A stretch of 64,000 nucleotides of DNA from NCBI RefSeq assembly GCF_016859285.1, contig NC_053410.1, positions 399,694 to 463,693 of the forward strand. The letters are read 5' to 3'. This document shows positions 24,475-35,600 of the stretch, piece after piece. The stretch is from Xiphias gladius (lineage: Eukaryota > Chordata > Actinopteri > Istiophoriformes > Xiphiidae). The stretch's first letter is position 1, and every line of letters begins with the position of its first letter. A program made the translations under genes and the position numbers. The notes under the pieces were generated by a model. It searched no databases. It had not been told where the DNA came from and worked only from the letters and a program-made list of their open reading frames with translations.

Positions 24475-25900
24475 ACTGAGCGGGCGTCGGAACACCGGGA
24501 TGAACACAGGAATGGGGGGCATGCTCTCTCTCACCCCAGCTGGTTCGAAACCACCACCCCCACCCCCGTGTGAGCACTGCAGGGTCAGAGGTCAAAGGTC
24601 AGAGCTGTTGTCATGAAACTGAAAACTTTAACTGACTTCGACCTTACAGCTCCACGGGCCTCAGGTTCAGTTCTGAACTGGGATCCAGTTCAACAGGAGC
24701 TGGTCTGAGTCTCCCAGTGTACACCTGCTACTATCTAGGAAAGGGACTGTGACATCATAACCTCTAAACTCAAACGGTCCTCAGATCTCGGAGGTCTAAC
24801 AGGGCAGTGAAGTGTGAGGGGTCACTCAGGACTCTCTTGGATGACGTTACCACCCTGTGGGTTCATGTTCTGACCAACAGTCTTAATTATTCCAACCTCG
24901 TGTCTGAGAAAGCAAGTTTTATTGTGGTAGACGGGTCTGAGAACTACAACACCGATGAGCCTCAGCTGCTGTTGCCATGGAGAAGAGATTCAGTCGGAGC
25001 TCATTTAAAACACTTCATCATCACAGTTGTCAACAAACGCGGCTCCACAGCTACTGAATTCTGTCAGAACTGAGCCAGAATTTAACAATGAACCGGTTCC
25101 AGCTGCAGATTCTGTTTTCTCATCACCGTCGTCTGTACCTTCCACCTGCTCATGTGAAAGAACTTTAAGCTTTGTGACTGGATGTTTCTTGCCCAGATGC
25201 ATCTTGGGAGTCACAGTTAATTTTCCCCCTGAAACTTTTATGTTTTTACCTTTGACTTTTCATCAAAGAACCAGATTTTTTCTGACACAGTTGTGAGTCA
25301 CTAATAATGTGTAATGGGGCCGAGAGTCTGAAACTACTGCTCACACTTCATAGCTCTAGTGACCCAAAATATTAATGATATCACTTTGTTGGACAACATA
25401 CTGTATATTTCTTTGTTCATTGAATGACTTTTAACAAACAAACATATAATTAGTCATGTATAACCCATATACCATGTGAAACATGAAATATTTCCTTTCT
25501 TGGTGTAATACCGATGCTTAGACAAGCTTCAGACTGAATATGACTGACGTCGACTAAAAACACTGGAGACACTTTTTGTTGTTTTTCTGCTGAATGTTTA
25601 ATGCCCCCCCCAGTGACTTCAGTCTGAGGGCCCTGCTCTGAGCCAACGTGTGTTTCGATATTTTACAGTGTGTTTTAAAGGGAGGTGAACTGACAGTGTT
25701 TTTTTATGAGCTTCAGTATTTTTCTCTGTGTGCTCTACTCTGTTATGTGGTGATAAAACAGAAGCGCTGTGTCTCTGCAGCTTTAAAACCTAATTTATTG
25801 GTGTAATTTATCAGCGGAGTCATTTCGTGATGTTCTGGGCTGAGAGTTGGACGTTTTTATAACAAACTGTGTGCAATAAAGTTGTGAATGATGAGCTCTG
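24475..25900 (+). other. dlk2: dlk2 3' UTR (inferred)
   Basis: Unique-looking DNA runs from the stop codon to a canonical AATAAA at 25875-25880. The SINE that begins at about 25984 lies beyond it. The end of the transcript is inferred only from the signal. Confidence 0.55.
25875..25880 (+). terminator. Poly(A) signal AATAAA for dlk2
   Basis: Canonical hexamer in GTGCAATAAAGTTGTG, about 1.4 kb after the dlk2 stop, followed by GT-rich sequence (GTTGTGAATGATG). Confidence 0.6.
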
Positions 25901-25983
25901 AACCCTGTCAACTGCTGTTTTTCATACCGGCAGCAGGCGTGACAGACTGAGAGGTAACACAGGAGCGTTGGCAGGTCCGGGAT

Positions 25984-26230
25984 CAAGGATAGAACGAATT
26001 CGAGTTTCATATTCAGGCTCCAACCCTGTGGTGTAGTGGTCTATGATTCATACCGTGTAATCACAACGTCCCTGGTTTGATTCCGGCTGGGAACCTTTGT
26101 CAGGAGTCATATCCTCACTCTCCACGCTTCCTGTCAAAAACAATGGAAAAAACACAACCAGGGCTGTAGGTACGACTGACAGCACCAACGTCGTGCCCTC
26201 AGTATTGTTTCTGGGAACTTGGGGGTTTAA
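25984..26230 (+). mobile_element. tRNA-derived SINE, second family
   Basis: GTGGTGTAGTGGTCTATGAT is an A-box-like start and GGTTTGATTCC is a B-box-like word about 35 bases on. The body continues CTTTGTCAGGAGTCATATCC, a wording common in fish SINEs, then a CTTCCTGTC stretch. I see no clear target-site duplication. It differs from the SINE at 6897-7159 in body sequence. Confidence 0.65.
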
Positions 26231-26499
26231 ACAACCCGATAAAGAGTTTACATAATATATACTATATATGCATACATTTCTCATGGTACTACTTTGCTGT
26301 TACCCGTTTGCTGTTTGCTCAGCTTGTTTCTCTGATAACTTAAGACCCAGACGTCCAATGACTACAATCCTTCATACGATTAAAATATAGTTAAAACTAC
26401 CAAGATCTAAGGTTTATCGTAAAAATGTGGGTTTAAACTGGATAAAAAGTCCATTTCGACAGCTTCTGTCAGAAAACCACAATGGTGACGCATGCGCAA

Positions 26500-26660
26500 A
26501 GGGGATATGACGCCATTGACAGGCGACCAAATAAAGCGGACCGTTACCTTGATCAAAATTACAGAGTTCTCTCGGTTTGAAAATTGCTGGAAACAATTGG
26601 GATAATGTAAGTACAAAACTCAACAAAATATGTCACGTAGGTCTCTTCGTTTTAGACATT
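26500..26660. repeat. Dispersed repeat, copy 2 (first copy near 4650)
   Basis: GATATGACGCCATTGACAGG, a TTCTCTCGGTTTGAAAATTG stretch, GGGATAATG and CAACAAAAT follow the same order as 4655-4790. The two copies are clearly diverged. Confidence 0.6.
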
Positions 26661-26699
26661 TTAACGTTCTACTTCTAATATACCACAGATGGTCACCTT

Positions 26700-27480
26700 G
26701 GTCACATCACCGCAAGGGAACATTTCTGCAAACCGCACATTGACCTGTTGGCTGTGGGGCTACGTTGTTCTCCCAACAACAAGCCCTGGGTTACCAAGGA
26801 CCTCAAAGCTCCCCCGAACGAGAAGAGGAGGGCGTTCAGGTCAGGGGACAGGGACGCAGTAAAGAGGGTCCAGTAACAGCTGTAGCAGTAGAGGCTGTAG
26901 CAGATGGACACCAGGGGAATCTCGAGAGACATGAGGACCATCACTGGTTACAAGGCCAGCAGTCAGATGGGACCATCAACAGATTCAATGAGCTGAACCG
27001 TTTCTTCAACAGATTCAACATGCAGACTCACATTGACCACTTTGGTCAAAAACCACATGGCAACGATGACACCTCCAATCCGCTGACCATCTCTGCTGAC
27101 CAGACGAGGAGGTAGCTGAGTAGACTCCACCCAGCGAAGGCCGCTGGTCCCGACGGCATCAGCCCAAGGTTGCTCAAGGCCTGTGCTCCCCGGCTGTGCG
27201 AGTCCGTGGTGGCCAGTGCCATTTTCTACGCTGTGGTCTGCTTGGGCAGTAGATGACACCAACAGACTCAACAAACTGATTCAGGAGGCCGGCTCAGTCC
27301 AGGGGGTGGAGCTGGACCCTCTGCAAGTAGTCACAGAGAGGAGGATGTTGTCAAATCTCCTCTCCATCATGGACAACGTCTCGCACCCTCTACGCAGTGC
27401 TGTGGTTCACCAGAGGACCAGATTCAACCAGAGAGAGAGATTCAACCTATCACCAAAAAACAGGAGGCTAAAAATCGGGA
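26700..27480 (+). mobile_element. Internally deleted L2/CR1-like LINE fragment
   Basis: Translation gives NKPWVTKDLKAPPNEKRRAF, then RSGDRDAVKRVQ, a connector motif typical of fish L2-like ORF2 between endonuclease and reverse transcriptase. Later come RLHPAKAAGPDGIS-like wording (GGCCGCTGGTCCCGACGGCATC at 27140-27161) and an LSIMDNVSHPLRSAVVHQR C-terminal motif. The reverse-transcriptase core between these parts is missing and stops interrupt the frame. The copy cannot be active. Confidence 0.65.
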
Positions 27481-28950
27481 AAATAAGAAACAGACATGAA
27501 CAACGCCAACTTGCTGCATGAACGGTTAAAGATAAGCGCTTTTGCCTGCAGCAGACCATGCTAACTTATGTTACCAAATGATTTAATTAAAAATTTTCAA
27601 TCTTTTTAAGTGAAATATGAACTACAAATGAAATTATGGTGCCTCCACTTAGCGGAGTATACAGCTTACTGGGTTCAAATCTCGATAAAGATTATGTTTT
27701 CATTTACGCCAAATAAACATTAATGAACATAAATAAAATAAATAAATACATAAAATTAGTGTACAAAACTCTTAGAATGAGTTTCCCTTCTTAAATTTTT
27801 ACTTTTTCAAAACTTGCGATTCAATTTAAATTTTCCTTCATAAACCACAGATCTGCAATACAACTTTTCTCTTAGTTTAATGACCAGTTCAAAATAATTA
27901 ACTACAGTGTCTGCACACACACTCAGTCTGCCTTCAAAATAAAATACTGTCCTTTGGAATAAAATGATGCAGGCCTGAGTCGAAGCTTGTAAGTGTGGAG
28001 GCCTAAAACATGGTGGCCCCTTCACTTGCTGGGCAAGCAACAGAAGAAATACAGCACCTGCAAGTGTTTGTTACTCACACGATCCATGAGCAGCCACTTT
28101 AAACACAAAAGAGGATGAAACTGGCCGACGAAGAGACGGAACCAGTGAATCAGTGAAAGTGAATCAGCAGCTCCAGGCGGCAACAAACCAGCCGGTGTGA
28201 TGGCTGACGCGATCAGCGTCTCACGGTGAACCACTGGAGCTAACTGAAACACAGACGTATTCACCATCTGCAGAACTCTGCATCCACCACAGTAATGGGC
28301 ATAGCCCCTGGATTCACACCACGGCGTCGCCTTACGTCCCACCCCTTCACCTTTGCCATTGGACTGACTGATCGATAACTACCAAGTACATGAATGTCAA
28401 GGTAGACACCCTAATGCCCTCTAGGAGCAGGTAGTCAACTAAAGCACACAAATTGTTTGTGTTTCAATTAACTTTATTAACAAAACAACAAAGATTTATT
28501 TATCAGCTTTATTTTTAACCTTTTAAATTCACTTTGAACTGTATTAAACATCTCAGATGAACTGGTTTTAATATTATACTTTCTATAACAATCTTAAAGA
28601 CTATTTATTCATTTAGTTATTCTTGTTTATAACAGAGATGCCTCATTTGGGTGAGGCTTATAAACCATTTTGTAAATGTTTATATACTGGGTCTAAATGA
28701 TAAAAAAGGACTCGTGAAACCCGCCAGACCTCGCAGTGTACAGCAGATATCAGGGTGGAAAAACTTGATATAATTTGCTCCTTGAGGTGTTTTTCGTTCT
28801 GTCTAGCACTTTCATGCTGGTTGACCGCCTGACTCTAAAAAACGAATCGCAGTCGTTGTTTCTTACGAAGCTGTAAACAGTTTTATTCTTGTGACATCAG
28901 AGCAGCAGAACAACCCAACAGAGCAGAGAGTACATTCATCAGAAACACTA
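27481..28950. other. No recognisable gene; A/T-rich intergenic DNA
   Basis: Between the LINE fragment and the foldback element I see no exon. Several TTTATT hexamers (AATAAA on the minus strand) occur at 28473-28478 and 28495-28500. They could end a very long lrrc73 transcript, but nothing confirms this. Confidence 0.45.
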
Positions 28951-28959
28951 GCACCGCTC

Positions 28960-29545
28960 TCTGATCGGGCTCCATCTACAAAGGCTTTATAAGATGTAAT
29001 CAATGGACTTATTGATGGTTAATAAATCATTTACTGATGCTTTATCGATCAGTTGTCAGACATTATTAACAAAAACTTCTGGTTTGCCAGGTTGTTGAAA
29101 CTTTGTCTTTTTATCTCTTTAATTCAACAGTGAGACTGTTGGACCATTTCTCTTTTGGAAAACAGCTGCAGGACATCTGGACCAAAACTGCTTTTACATC
29201 AACATGTCACTTTTACTGGACTGTTCTCTCAACATTTGGACTATTTGAAGATCAACAGCCAGTCAGACTGGATGCATTAGTTCATCAATGGTCAATTGGT
29301 TTTTAATGGTCACAATAATCTACAGCTGTAAATGTTAACAATCAGTTTGTGAATGAATTTTGGTCCAGATGTCCTGCAGCTGTTCCAGAAGATTAGACAA
29401 AGTGTCCACGACCTGGCAACCCAGAAGTTGTTGTTATTAATGTCTTATAACTGATCAATGAAGCATCAGTAAATGAATTATTAACCATCAAAAAGTCCAT
29501 TGATTACAGCTCATAAAGGAGCCCTATCAGCGGATGGTACTGAAA
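28960..29545. mobile_element. Foldback element with long inverted arms
   Basis: Left arm 28960-29200 and right arm about 29345-29545 are inverted copies. For example TGTAATCAATGGACTTATTG near 28995 pairs with CAAAAAGTCCATTGATTACA near 29490. AGCTGCAGGACATCTGGACC at 29164 pairs with GGTCCAGATGTCCTGCAGCT at 29362. By eye the arms are about 90 percent identical, with one insertion in the left arm. The loop has no coding content. This is a nonautonomous foldback or MITE-type element. Confidence 0.75.
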
Positions 29546-30121
29546 CACACTGTCCAGCTGCTGATCAAACACCTGTCTGTAAGTCACTTGGTGTGTTAAG
29601 GTTTTGTGATGCCACTCACTCTGTTCTAGTCTATGTACAGGTGCTACATCAAACCATGCAGAGCATGTGATTGGCTGCTAGCGATCAGGTGATCTGACAA
29701 CCCAGAGAAGTGCAGTGCAGAGAAACAAACAGGAACATTCAAACCCCAAAATGAAAAGTAGAGAGAATAAAGTGAAAATAGTTTAACAGGAAGTGGGTGT
29801 GTATGTGGGAGGGGTCACATCTCAGTCTCAGCCAATAAGCTCTCACCTAGACCTGATGTCAGCAAGACCATCTGGGGGCTGGAATCTGTAGGGTTAAAGA
29901 GCGACATGTTTAGAGCTTCACACCAGATTTAAAGTAGCAGACCGACAAGTCTGCATATTAATAAGACCAAGAAACTACAAATCCTGTTTACTTGATTTCC
30001 AAATCACTGATCAGTTTTTAGATTGATCCTTTCCATCAGAGAGCCATTGGTTTCAGTTCATTTCTTTAAAAATCCCCCAGCAGAGAGATAGTCCACCACA
30101 CTCAATGTTAGAGGTTTAAGG
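29546..30121. other. Noncoding DNA with a repeat relic
   Basis: At 29985-30115 the wording CTACAAATCCTGTTTAC, GATTTCCAAATC and CAGAGAGATAGTCC parallels 2465-2620, suggesting one dispersed repeat family with two diverged copies. No gene is seen. Confidence 0.45.
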
Positions 30122-30690
30122 TTTAAAGGAATAGTTCAAAAAGTCACTACTCACAGCCAAAAAATAGCCCAGCACATTACCCCCCCCCCCCAATAACACC
30201 ACAAACCGTCGTTCTTACACAGTGGGACCATGGTCACCCGGTGAAGAAGAAATGTAGATCTGAGGATCATCAGCATACGGTGAGTGTGATACTGTACACT
30301 GATGATACTGCGCAAACAGTTTCCAAATTATAATTTTTTTTTACAATTTACACCCAAACTTGCTTGGAATTGTGTCCAGAGACAGTGTCATTTGAACGTC
30401 CACGGATATCACTCTCATGGTTAGCTTATTTTAGCGTAAAGACTGGAAATGGGCACGACTCGTCGTTTGACACCTCAGGTTTTGTACAGATTAAACAAAT
30501 GAGATATAACATGTCAATCCGTGATCTTTACAGGTGCTGGTAGGTGAATTTTGTTTCCTTTGGACAGAGCCGGGCTGGCTGTTGCCAGTCTTTATGCTAA
30601 ACTAAGCTAGCCAGCTGCTGGCTGTAGCTCCATATTTACCGTACAGACAAGGTGGTATTTGTTCTCTAAATGTTGAACTATTCCTTTAAA
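30122..30690. mobile_element. MITE with perfect 18-bp terminal inverted repeats
   Basis: TTTAAAGGAATAGTTCAA at 30122-30139 is the exact reverse complement of TTGAACTATTCCTTTAAA at 30673-30690. The 569-bp interior has no open frame of note and includes a poly(C) run at 30180-30192 and the AGTCTTTATGCTAAACTAAG word common in fish MITEs. The two ends are identical, which suggests a fairly young or well-preserved copy. The superfamily is not determined because target-site duplications are ambiguous. Confidence 0.8.
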
Positions 30691-31026
30691 TTAAATCAAT
30701 CTAAAAACAGATTTGGAAAGTGTTTACATATATACATGATGCTTAATACATTGGTTAAACATCTTAAACCAGAAGCTTCAGTGTTTCCTCTGTGTTCATT
30801 AAAAGAAACTCCTCGTAAAGGCTCGGTCCAACCAGTGTTTAAAACAGCGAAATGTTGAGACAAAATCAGTTCAGCTTAGTTTAGGAGGCAAAATAAATCC
30901 ACATGTCAGTTCCCACCATGAGATTCACTTGCCAGCATTAGTGAATCAACTGATTTTTGATGTTTTAAATGTTGGTGTGGCTGAGCCTTTATATATTCAG
31001 TTTCCCTTAATCTGCTCTGGAATCAG

Positions 31027-31072
31027 AACCAGGACCAGGACCAGGACCAGATCCTGGACCAGGACCAGGTGG
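31027..31072. repeat. Six-base (ACCAGG)n tandem repeat
   Basis: A short array of ACCAGG units with one CCAGATCCTGG interruption. It lies at the start of a field of related CCAG-rich minisatellites extending to about 31900. Confidence 0.85.
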
Positions 31073-31258
31073 ATTCACAGTGGAACCACAGAAAATATCA
31101 TAAAAGGGAGCATTAATGAATATACCTTTAAATATTCATTATTAGAAATACAGAATATTCTATTAACTGGGCTTAGATAAAAACTAGTTTAACCAGATCC
31201 ACACTTAGTCCGTTATTATACACAACACAAAACCTCCTACTGTCACTGGGGACATCTA

Positions 31259-31640
31259 ACACCAAAGAACCAGGATAATACTGGCCTTAACTGGGACAGA
31301 GCCAGGTTAATACTGGGCTCAACTGGGACAGAACCAGGCCAACACTGGTTTTAACTGGTACAGAACAAGGCCAATACTGGGTTAACTGGGACCAAACCAG
31401 GATAAAACTGGGTCAACAGGGACTGATCTAGGATTAAACTGGGCTGAACCAATTTAATACTGGGTCAACTGAGATAAACCAGGTTAATACTTGGTCAATT
31501 AGGACAGTACCAGGGAAATACTGGTCCACCTGGGACAGAACAGGGTAAATAGTGGGCCCAACTGGGACAAAACCAGACTAATACTTCGTCAACAAGGACA
31601 GGCCAAGGTCATACTGGACAGACCTAGGTTGTATCAGTTT
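31259..31640. repeat. Degenerate ~31-bp minisatellite (AACTGGGACAGAACCAGG...)
   Basis: About ten diverged units read AACTGGGACAGAACCAGG followed by TTAATACTGGGTC-like sequence. Spacing varies slightly and units have many point changes. It lies about 0.7-1 kb past the lrrc73 stop codon on the minus strand, so it may lie in that gene's 3' UTR. Confidence 0.8.
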
Positions 31641-31869
31641 GAGTCTAAAACTAGAACATTGATACTTTACCAGTAGAACCAGCATAGCCAACTGTACCGA
31701 TAAAACCAGTAAGGTAAGCATGACTGGTGCAACCAGTATGATAATTGGACAAGTGGAACCAGTATAGAATCTTCTATCAGTGGAGCCATGATGATAAACA
31801 GTTTAGTAGTTCTATACCAGTTATCTCCTGGTTCTGTACTGGTTCTGCACTGGTTTTGTGCAGTCTGAA

Positions 31870-32290
31870 CCTCTCTTACTGTCTCTGGGGAACCAGTATG
31901 GAGGGTAAACTGGGACAGGAGGTGAGAACAGTCTGCTGGGGGATACAGACTTTGAGAGGGCCAGTCTTTAGGGGAAGACAGTCTTTAGAGGGGGGTAGTC
32001 TGTAGGGGGGCAGTCTATTTGGGATGGAGTCTGCAGTGAAGACTGTGGGAGGGACAGTCTGAGGGGCGACAATCTGTAAGAGCAACAGTCTGTAGGAGGG
32101 CAATTGGTAGGAAGGCAGACTGTAGGGCGGGAAGTCTGTAAGGAGGGCAGTCTGTAGGAGGGACAGTCTGTAGAGGGGGGACAGTCTGGGGGGGGGCAGT
32201 CTATAGAGGGGCTGTCTGTAGAGGGGGGGCAGTTGGTGGGGAGTTTCAGTCTGGATGGAGGACAGACTGTAGGGGGGACAGTGTGGACAG
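31870..32290. repeat. G-rich minisatellite (CAGTCTGTAGGGGGG units)
   Basis: Roughly 16-20 bp units of CAGTCTGTAGGGGGG-type sequence, over twenty copies with variable G-tract length. Many G runs of four to eight on the plus strand could form G-quadruplexes. On the lrrc73 sense strand the same units read as C-rich tracts followed by CTACAG, resembling serial 3' splice sites. It begins directly after the lrrc73 stop. Confidence 0.85.
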
Positions 32291-32314
32291 GGAAAGGGGA
32301 AACAGGGGGAGTGT

Positions 32315-32614
32315 TCAGCCCTTACTGCTGTGGGGTAGCCAAGCGGGGGGCTGGTACTGGTCTCTGATTGGTTGGTACTTGTCTCTGATTGGTTGGTACT
32401 TGTCTCTGATTGGTTGGTACTTGTCTCTGATTGGCATCAGGGCACTGCTGGAGGTGGGACCTGGCTGGAGGGGCAGGGCCTGTCTGTCATCGTCCTCCTC
32501 TCCTTCAGACAGCAGGTCACAGATCTGCTGCTGCAGCTCCGGATTGATGTCGTTCTCCACCAGAACCAGAACCCGCAGACTGGTTGGGTAGTTCTCCACC
32601 ATGTCCAAAAACAC
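32315..32614 (-). CDS. lrrc73: lrrc73 last coding exon with heptad-repeat tail
   Basis: Begins after CCATGTCCAG at 32615 with codons for VFLDMVENYPTSLRVLVL and ELQQQICDLLSEGEE, matching the conserved end of the LRR domain. The frame then runs through four 21-bp tandem units (32352-32435) encoding PIRDKYQ three times and PIRDQYQ once, and stops with TGA at 32317-32315. The conserved part is secure. The repeat tail is real open frame but its conservation is unknown. Confidence 0.82.
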   Translation of the reverse strand: MFLDMVENYPTSLRVLVLVENDINPELQQQICDLLSEGEEDDDRQALPLQPGPTSSSALMPIRDKYQPIRDKYQPIRDKYQPIRDQYQPPAWLPHSSKG

Positions 32615-35600
32615 CTGGACATGGAGACCAACAGGTGATCATGCAAAACAAACAAAACTTTATTTATACAATTGCCAAACACATACCAAAGCTCTACTTT
32701 ATACCAAAACAGAGCTTCTTGCTGTTTTTACTGATGTAAAAAGAAAAAAGGCAAGTATGACTTGATATACTGTAGGTATGAGTATGAATCATAAGTACAG
32801 CATACATAAATATACATTAAAGTGTATAGTGTAATCTATAATAAAAATGCTCCTAAAAGTTCATATGACATGGGCATGCCATGAACATAATATGCCAAGA
32901 GTGTGTAGTTGGCAAAAGACTGATACAGTAACTGATTTAATATGACGCATAAAATGTCCAAAACACCACCATGGTTAAGCTGCACATAATGAACATCAAC
33001 TCCATTTTATATTTATTTACTAAGAAAACATTTTGGTCTGAAAAAGTGGGTCAGTGGGACCATGGTCACCTGGTGAAAGAGTAATGTAGATCTGAGTATC
33101 ATTAGCATACAGTATCGCGCTCACTGTATGCTAATGATACTCCGCAAATAGTACCCAAATAATGCCTGTCTTACAAGTCAGACCTGACGCGGTCAGTGTC
33201 AACTGAATGTCCACTAACACCAAAGGTCCTGGAGTCTCCGCTTGTAAATGGTCAAAAAAACTACCAGTTTCAGAAAATCCATCACGGTCAATGTTTATTC
33301 AGCTATTTTATTGTCCAACTTTAAAGGCACGGTTCAGAAAGCCGACCAAAAAAATCTGTCTAACACATATCCCCCCATAAAACCACAACATGTTGTTTTC
33401 ACACTTTGGTTTTTGTGAGGATTACACAAACCAGATATGACATGTTAATCAGTGATCTTTAGACGTGTTAATGGGTGTTTTTCCACAAAATGTTGAACTA
33501 TTCCTTAATAAGAGTTACTTCGGTACAGTGAAGGTGACAAAATGCTTACTGGAGCTACTCAAAACAGGTTTTTAAAGTTATAAATACTTAGATTAAGTAG
33601 ACTAAATAATAGATGAAGCAGCTTGAGCTGCTTGACTACAAACTGCTCTGCTGTCATCTGTAGAAACAGTCCAGGGACAGTCCAGATCCTTCCCTGTGCT
33701 GCCAGACTTCACTGATCAATTCACTGTAATCAGATCTCAGCAGAAAGGTTTTCACAGATTATTACTTCCCCGTATGGCCTGCTGCTGAACTGTCAGACAA
33801 AGATTGATTCCTCCAACGGACAAAACGCTCAGCTTGTTGTCTGAAAACCAAGATTTAAGGCTCAGGGTTTCAATTCATGCAGCATTAAAACATTTTTCAT
33901 TTTGTTTTGCAAGACGGTACATGTGGTTTGAATATGTTAAAAAGTTAATTTGGTGAGAATAATTCTTGAACAAAAAGTGTAGAAAGCACGTTCTATTTCT
34001 ATCAGAAAAGCCAATACAGAACTTCCATTGAAAAACTTCCATTTTAATCATGAGAGGAGCTGGCTTTCATGTTGGGCTACAAAAATACAGTGGAAACCCC
34101 ACAAAGACGAGACACAGAAGGTGAGAACTGCCTGAGACCATGTCCTTCACTTCTGTTTTTCAATCCAGTTTAGAGGTAATGGTTCTTTACTGGAATGGTT
34201 CCATTTTGAGATTTTCCACTTTTCCTCCATTTCAGAGGGAAATCTTGAAGTTTTTGATCCACTACATTTATCTGACAACTGGAGTTACACGTTACTTTGC
34301 TAATCATTGCAGCTCCAGAACTAATGTAAAAAATCTCTGATTCACTCTAATGCTAGGTCTCATGCATTTAGTAAATCTGCATGAACTGTTTTTTTTTTTT
34401 TTGCCACTGGGTGAACAAGCAGTTAATACAACACTGATATTTTATCATCTCTTAGAGTAGTAAACTTGTGATAAAACAGCTGTTTATTTCCACATCCAGA
34501 TGTTACAGAGCAACGTGATCCTTCATCTGGATCTGGTGATTGTGTCACCTGATGAACATAAGTCCAGCACTCCCTCTCTTTTAGCTCTGGTTTTGGTCTC
34601 CACCAGCTCCTGAGGGAAACATCTGGCTCTTTAGCTGCTAAATGCTCCACTACGTTCACCAGCTGGTTTCCAACTGCGTCTGTCTGCTGTTTGCTGCTGA
34701 GCAGGTAGTGGACAGTTGCTTTTTACTGCTTGCTTGATGGAAACACTGAGACTGAACTGAGCAGAGATGGCGAAAAATATTCAAAGGGTCTGAAATATGT
34801 CGTTCACCACTCATTAATACGACATTTACACAGAATCAGAGTGAAGGCTTCGCTCGGCTAAAGAGGTCTGAGAGGATGAGGAGGAGACGCTCTGATCAAA
34901 GAGCAGAATGAAGAGGAGGAGGAGGTGGAGGAGGTGGTGGTGGAGGAGGAGTGAAGGTCTACAGCTCTGCTGACGGCCTCAGGCAAACACATCAAAGACT
35001 GTAAAGACAACTGTGTGTTCTTCTATCTCTATGACGACTCACAGTATTTGTCTTTCAGATCTCGTTCACACTGACACTTCAGTCCGAAGCCCAGAAACAT
35101 CTCATCTGTAATTTTACTTTTTTATTTTTCTGAGCCTGAACCTGACTCCTGATTGGTCAGCTGATGTCACACACAGGACATTCCTGTGTCTATCTACACA
35201 GGTGAAAACCTAGTGTCAGTAAACAACAACAGTAATCGCATGACGTGTCAGAGAACTACACCAGTCTGAAGACTCATTCATTAATATTTGTTAGCTATAA
35301 ATTAGACATTTCTGTTCCGGAGCTCACTGATTAAAATATTTAAGCCTGGAGATTTATTCTTATTCGCATATCAGTGGTAAAATATCCTAAACTCAAGGTT
35401 CGCTTCAGGTTTTAACACAAGATCTATTCAAGTAAAAATACAGACGAAAGCTCCAGACAAACGTTAGTAGGTGAAATCTGGGTTTAGAATATTTTATCAT
35501 AGGTAAAAATATTGTAGATATCTGAAGGAGGTCATGGACTCAGACTAAAGTCACATCAAACTTCAAATTAAATTAAATTCAGTAACATCTAATTGTTGTT

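Noticed and set aside
31876..32103. Minus-strand frame as an alternative lrrc73 last exon
   Set aside because: It consists of G-rich minisatellite units and does not resemble the LRRC73 tail. No consensus donor was found in the last recognised exon that would lead to it.
32352..32435. CRISPR-like direct repeats
   Set aside because: Units are contiguous without spacers and lie within a coding exon of a vertebrate gene. The arrays at 22464-22565 and 31259-31640 are rejected as CRISPR for the same reason.
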